DNA of 64,000 nucleotides from an uncultured Clostridia bacterium (GTDB lineage Bacteria > Bacillota > Clostridia > TANB77 > CAG-508): the NCBI GenBank assembly GCA_947623465.1, contig CANQGU010000004.1, positions 1 through 64,000 of the forward strand, in the 5' to 3' direction. The position numbers were made by a program, and so were the translations under genes. Shown one piece after another: positions 61,085-64,000 of the stretch (position 1 is the first letter of the stretch; every line of letters starts with the position of its first letter). The notes under the pieces were generated by a model. That model was not told the DNA's origin. It saw only the letters and a list, made by a program, of their open reading frames with translations, and ran no database searches.

Positions 61085-64000
61085 TTATTTTGAAATAATT
61101 CCTAGTACATCAGAATTTGAAACTGATATTGTTACACCTTCAGGAACTTTTAATTCTATTTTTCTTTTATCTGTTACTTCTGTAGGGTCAACTGTTAATT
61201 TTATTCCTTTGCCCCAAATAGTTTCAAATGTTTTCATATAGCTTTGAATTTTTTGTATATCGATATCACTAGTTTTAGTATAGCTATCTATTTCAGATAC
61301 TCCTGCTTTTAATTCTTCAGTTGTATATTCTTTAACTATTAGGTCTGTCATTTTGAATGGTGCATCCATTGTAGCATAAGCTGTAATTTTACGTTCATCA
61401 GTTGGATTTGAAACTGTTACATTTACACTTCCTGCTAAACCTTCATCCTGAACATCTATATCTGCATCTGTTGTAGAAACTGTAATAATAGAATCTACAC
61501 GAGTAGTAGAATCTGTATCTACTGTTACTTTAGCTTTTGATGTTATAGTAATTGTACCAAGATTTTTATCTCCTAATCTTGCATCTCCTGTAAACTTAAC
61601 TGTAATTGCTGAGCTTGTTTCATTTGATATTGTTATTTCGTTAGAAGCATCTTCTATTGGATCAAATGTTAAATCAACTCCATCAGCTGTTAATTTTGCA
61701 CCATTCTTTGCATATACAGAAATGTCATTTATTTTAACATGTGCTTTAGCTGCTATTGTAACAGATTTAGCTCCTTTTAAGTGAGCTCCTTCTGCTAATT
61801 CAATAGCTCCTCCTGTATAATTTGTATCTAACGTGAATTCTCCATTACTTAATATAACTTTATCAACTCCGTCTAATTTTTTTATTGTTTGATTGTTTTC
61901 ATTTCCTTCCATTTCAAGTACAGGTATTGTTACATCTGAAAGAGTTATTTCTATTGGTTTATCAGCATCTGAAGCTTTACTATCAACTTTTATAGAAACT
62001 TTTTCTTTTTCAATTGATTTAACTATATCCCCTGAATTTTCTTCAGTTTCTTGATGAAGTTGAGGAATAAGAGCCTTAGCTATTTTTAATAATCCATCTG
62101 GATCATAGTAAGAATCAGTTAAAGTATATTCTTCTCCATTAAGAGTTAAAGTATCACCCGTTACATTTACTTTATTGCTTCCTTTAACTTTTGCTGCTTC
62201 TGCTGAGGCAACAGTTCCTTTAACTACAGGAGCTGTTAATTTTACAGTTCCATTTAATGCAGTACTTTTAGATCTAGATGATTCTCCTGAAACATCTCCT
62301 GATGTCATCTTTACTACAAAACTATATCTTTTACCTTCTTCTAATCCATCTATTACTAATTTTCCATCTTTTAATGTAACTGTTCTTTTCTCAGGAGCTC
62401 TTGTTGTTAAATCATCTTGAGTATCTGTATATATTTCTATTTCATAAGTAAAATCTCTTTCTCCTAATTTTTCAAGACTTTCTTCATTAACTGTTAATGA
62501 TATTGAATTATTTGTTGTAGCTGTTGTATCAACACTTATAACACTTGTACCTATTGTAAAATAATTTGTTTCAGATGTTGCTGGTTCAGAATCTTTTACT
62601 AGCTTTTGAGTAGAGCTATCATCTGCTACAACTTGAATTGTAGCTCTATATAATGTATTTTCTTCAATTTCTGATAAATCTAATTTTAACTCGTCAGCTG
62701 GAATATTAACTGTGTCTGAAGCTTTAGAACCATCAATTACATTAGCATCTTCCCAATCTTCTTCATCAGGTCCATTACGTTTTTCTATTTTTATTTGATA
62801 TTGTTTAGCTTTATCATCTTTATGTTCTATATCTTTCCAAGTTAATGTTGCCTTTTCAGGATCTGTTGGATCAGCTGTGAAAGTAATATCTGTAACTGGA
62901 TTTAATTGTTTAATTTCAATTACATCTGATTGAATTGGCTCTGAATCTGTTGTAGTACCGTCATCTTTACCTTTTACTATTACTTTTACAATATATTTAC
63001 CTGGTTCTGACATAACTTCAGCTATTGTTGGATCTGTTATTTTGCTTACAGAAGTTGAAGAATTTTTCTTTATTTCTTTGTCGTTATATTCTTTTATTAC
63101 ATTTCCTGCTTCGTCGCAAACTCTTACAATATATCCATTCTCATTGTCTTCTGTGTCCCAAGTAAAATTTAGTGTATTATCGTAAGTTACTTTACCTTTA
63201 TTTTCTGATGCGTCAGCACCATTAGCTGGGTCTTCTTGTTTTACGTTTACATCATCTGAAGGTATTACAGCTTTATAAACAGCTTCTGAACGATTTCCTG
63301 CTGAATCTTCTACTACAAAATAAACTGCAGCACCTTTAGTAGTTTCTAAAGTACCTTCTATTTCTTTTTCTACACAAGTATTATTTAAACCTTCTAATAC
63401 TTTTGTATTTGACTTTGGTGCTCCTTTTCCTGAATCTTCAAACATAGCGGTTTTTTCAACTGCTCCATCGTTTGTTTTAACTATTTGATAGTAGGCTTTT
63501 ACTATATCACTATCTTTTAATCCTTTAAAAGATAAGCTAGCTTTATAAGAAAAGTTACGTATTGCACTTATTTCAACAGCTTCTGGTTTATGAACGTTTA
63601 TTGAAATTGTAACTTCTCCTACTATTTCTTCATCAGTATTATATAATCTTAAAGTTACTTCTTTTTTTGTTTCATTATCTTCAAGTACATCTGAGAAGTT
63701 AACATTATCAACGTCAATTTGGTTTCCATATTTACTTATCTGAATATCAGATTTTAGTTCTTGACCTGTTTTTTCTGATTTACCTTCATCATTAACATAT
63801 CTTAATGAAAGTTTTTCCCCTAATTCTTCTTCAACTCTACCTGATTTTAATGAAATAGAAACAGTACTTGAAGATTCGTTTTCTGAATTAACTGTATTAT
63901 TTCCATTTACAGTTATATTATATTTTAATTCTTCAACATCTTCCACACCTTGTGGTACTGGAGCAACTGGTGTTTTTTCAGCTCCAATAACAAAATCAAG
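61085..64000 (-). CDS. Giant secreted FN3-type protein D, partial
   Basis: The frame is open from the stop at 61085 to the window edge, so this is the C-terminal 970 or so residues of a larger protein. It matches the paralogues: an edge segment LDFVIGAEKTPV-like, then T-V-N-G-N-N-T-V-N as in protein C, FN3-like repeats, and a beta-solenoid-like region ending K-V-P-E-G-V-T-I-S-V-S-N-S-D. In protein C the dockerin-like segment directly precedes the equivalent position, so a dockerin and signal peptide should lie just beyond 64000. It lacks the F-N-A-F-G-S-S ending of B and C, having a Y-M-K-T-F-E-T-I-W-G equivalent. The GTG at 63946 is internal, not the start. Confidence 0.8.
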   Translation of the reverse strand, partial: LDFVIGAEKTPVAPVPQGVEDVEELKYNITVNGNNTVNSENESSSTVSISLKSGRVEEELGEKLSLRYVNDEGKSEKTGQELKSDIQISKYGNQIDVDNVNFSDVLEDNETKKEVTLRLYNTDEEIVGEVTISINVHKPEAVEISAIRNFSYKASLSFKGLKDSDIVKAYYQIVKTNDGAVEKTAMFEDSGKGAPKSNTKVLEGLNNTCVEKEIEGTLETTKGAAVYFVVEDSAGNRSEAVYKAVIPSDDVNVKQEDPANGADASENKGKVTYDNTLNFTWDTEDNENGYIVRVCDEAGNVIKEYNDKEIKKNSSTSVSKITDPTIAEVMSEPGKYIVKVIVKGKDDGTTTDSEPIQSDVIEIKQLNPVTDITFTADPTDPEKATLTWKDIEHKDDKAKQYQIKIEKRNGPDEEDWEDANVIDGSKASDTVNIPADELKLDLSEIEENTLYRATIQVVADDSSTQKLVKDSEPATSETNYFTIGTSVISVDTTATTNNSISLTVNEESLEKLGERDFTYEIEIYTDTQDDLTTRAPEKRTVTLKDGKLVIDGLEEGKRYSFVVKMTSGDVSGESSRSKSTALNGTVKLTAPVVKGTVASAEAAKVKGSNKVNVTGDTLTLNGEEYTLTDSYYDPDGLLKIAKALIPQLHQETEENSGDIVKSIEKEKVSIKVDSKASDADKPIEITLSDVTIPVLEMEGNENNQTIKKLDGVDKVILSNGEFTLDTNYTGGAIELAEGAHLKGAKSVTIAAKAHVKINDISVYAKNGAKLTADGVDLTFDPIEDASNEITISNETSSAITVKFTGDARLGDKNLGTITITSKAKVTVDTDSTTRVDSIITVSTTDADIDVQDEGLAGSVNVTVSNPTDERKITAYATMDAPFKMTDLIVKEYTTEELKAGVSEIDSYTKTSDIDIQKIQSYMKTFETIWGKGIKLTVDPTEVTDKRKIELKVPEGVTISVSNSDVLGIISK

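Noticed and set aside
63946..64000. GTG at 63946 as the start of giant gene D
   Set aside because: The frame is open to the window edge with sequence similar to the region after the dockerin in protein C, and there is no signal peptide or ribosome site at 63946.
1..64000. Long antisense ORFs opposite ribosomal, surface and housekeeping genes
   Set aside because: They are rich in Leu, Phe, Ile and Ser, lie fully inside well-conserved genes, and lack ribosome sites, as expected for the complement of A-rich coding DNA.

Overview
The window comes from a low-GC Gram-positive bacterium, most likely an uncultured gut clostridium (Bacillota). The reasons are very A/T-rich DNA, AGA as the usual arginine codon, strong AGGAGG ribosome sites, TTGACA-17-TATAAT promoters, and the Firmicutes order of the S10-spc-alpha ribosomal operons. 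I found one tRNA, no rRNA, no CRISPR array and no complete insertion sequence.

Layout. 1-1420: two small accessory genes and a minus-strand tRNA-Leu(CAA). 1649-18570: the ribosomal superoperon rpsJ to rplQ with secY, adk, map, infA and rpoA. It lacks rpmD (L30), carries a 49-codon extra ORF between rplW and rplB, and has a 133-bp leader repeat placed directly before both rplB and rplN. 18588-22137: two GT8 glycosyltransferases and two PlsC-like acyltransferases. 22433-45472: housekeeping and repair genes (uvrB, ysxC, serS, radA, comF, a Y-family polymerase with a YolD-like partner, murA, cmk-plsC, typA, a U32 peptidase, a cyclodeaminase-like gene, folD). These are mixed with accessory genes (KAP NTPase, FGE-like, BRO-N) and several palindromic elements. 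45607-64000: a surface system of one sortase, three small cell-wall-anchored cohesin-like proteins and four giant secreted proteins. Three of the giants show an N-terminal dockerin-like segment; the fourth runs off the window.

Two observations stand out. First, every broken reading frame I could find among native genes is interrupted exactly at an in-frame CGG codon: uvrB twice, typA, the U32 peptidase, an AlbA_2 regulator, and a YolD-like gene. In each case skipping only the C restores a glycine codon (GGA or GGT) and the family sequence. In my manual scan the native genes use CGG nowhere else, apart from an ambiguous codon at the very end of cmk. This suggests that CGG is unassigned or read as a +1 shift (CGGN read as Gly). 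CGG does appear as apparent arginine in a few foreign-looking ORFs. Second, the 45.6-64 kb region looks like a cohesin-dockerin surface assembly unrelated to a classical cellulosome. Each cohesin-like gene sits just upstream of its own giant gene, carries a variant sorting signal (EI-x-QAG), and is preceded by a conserved leader hairpin.
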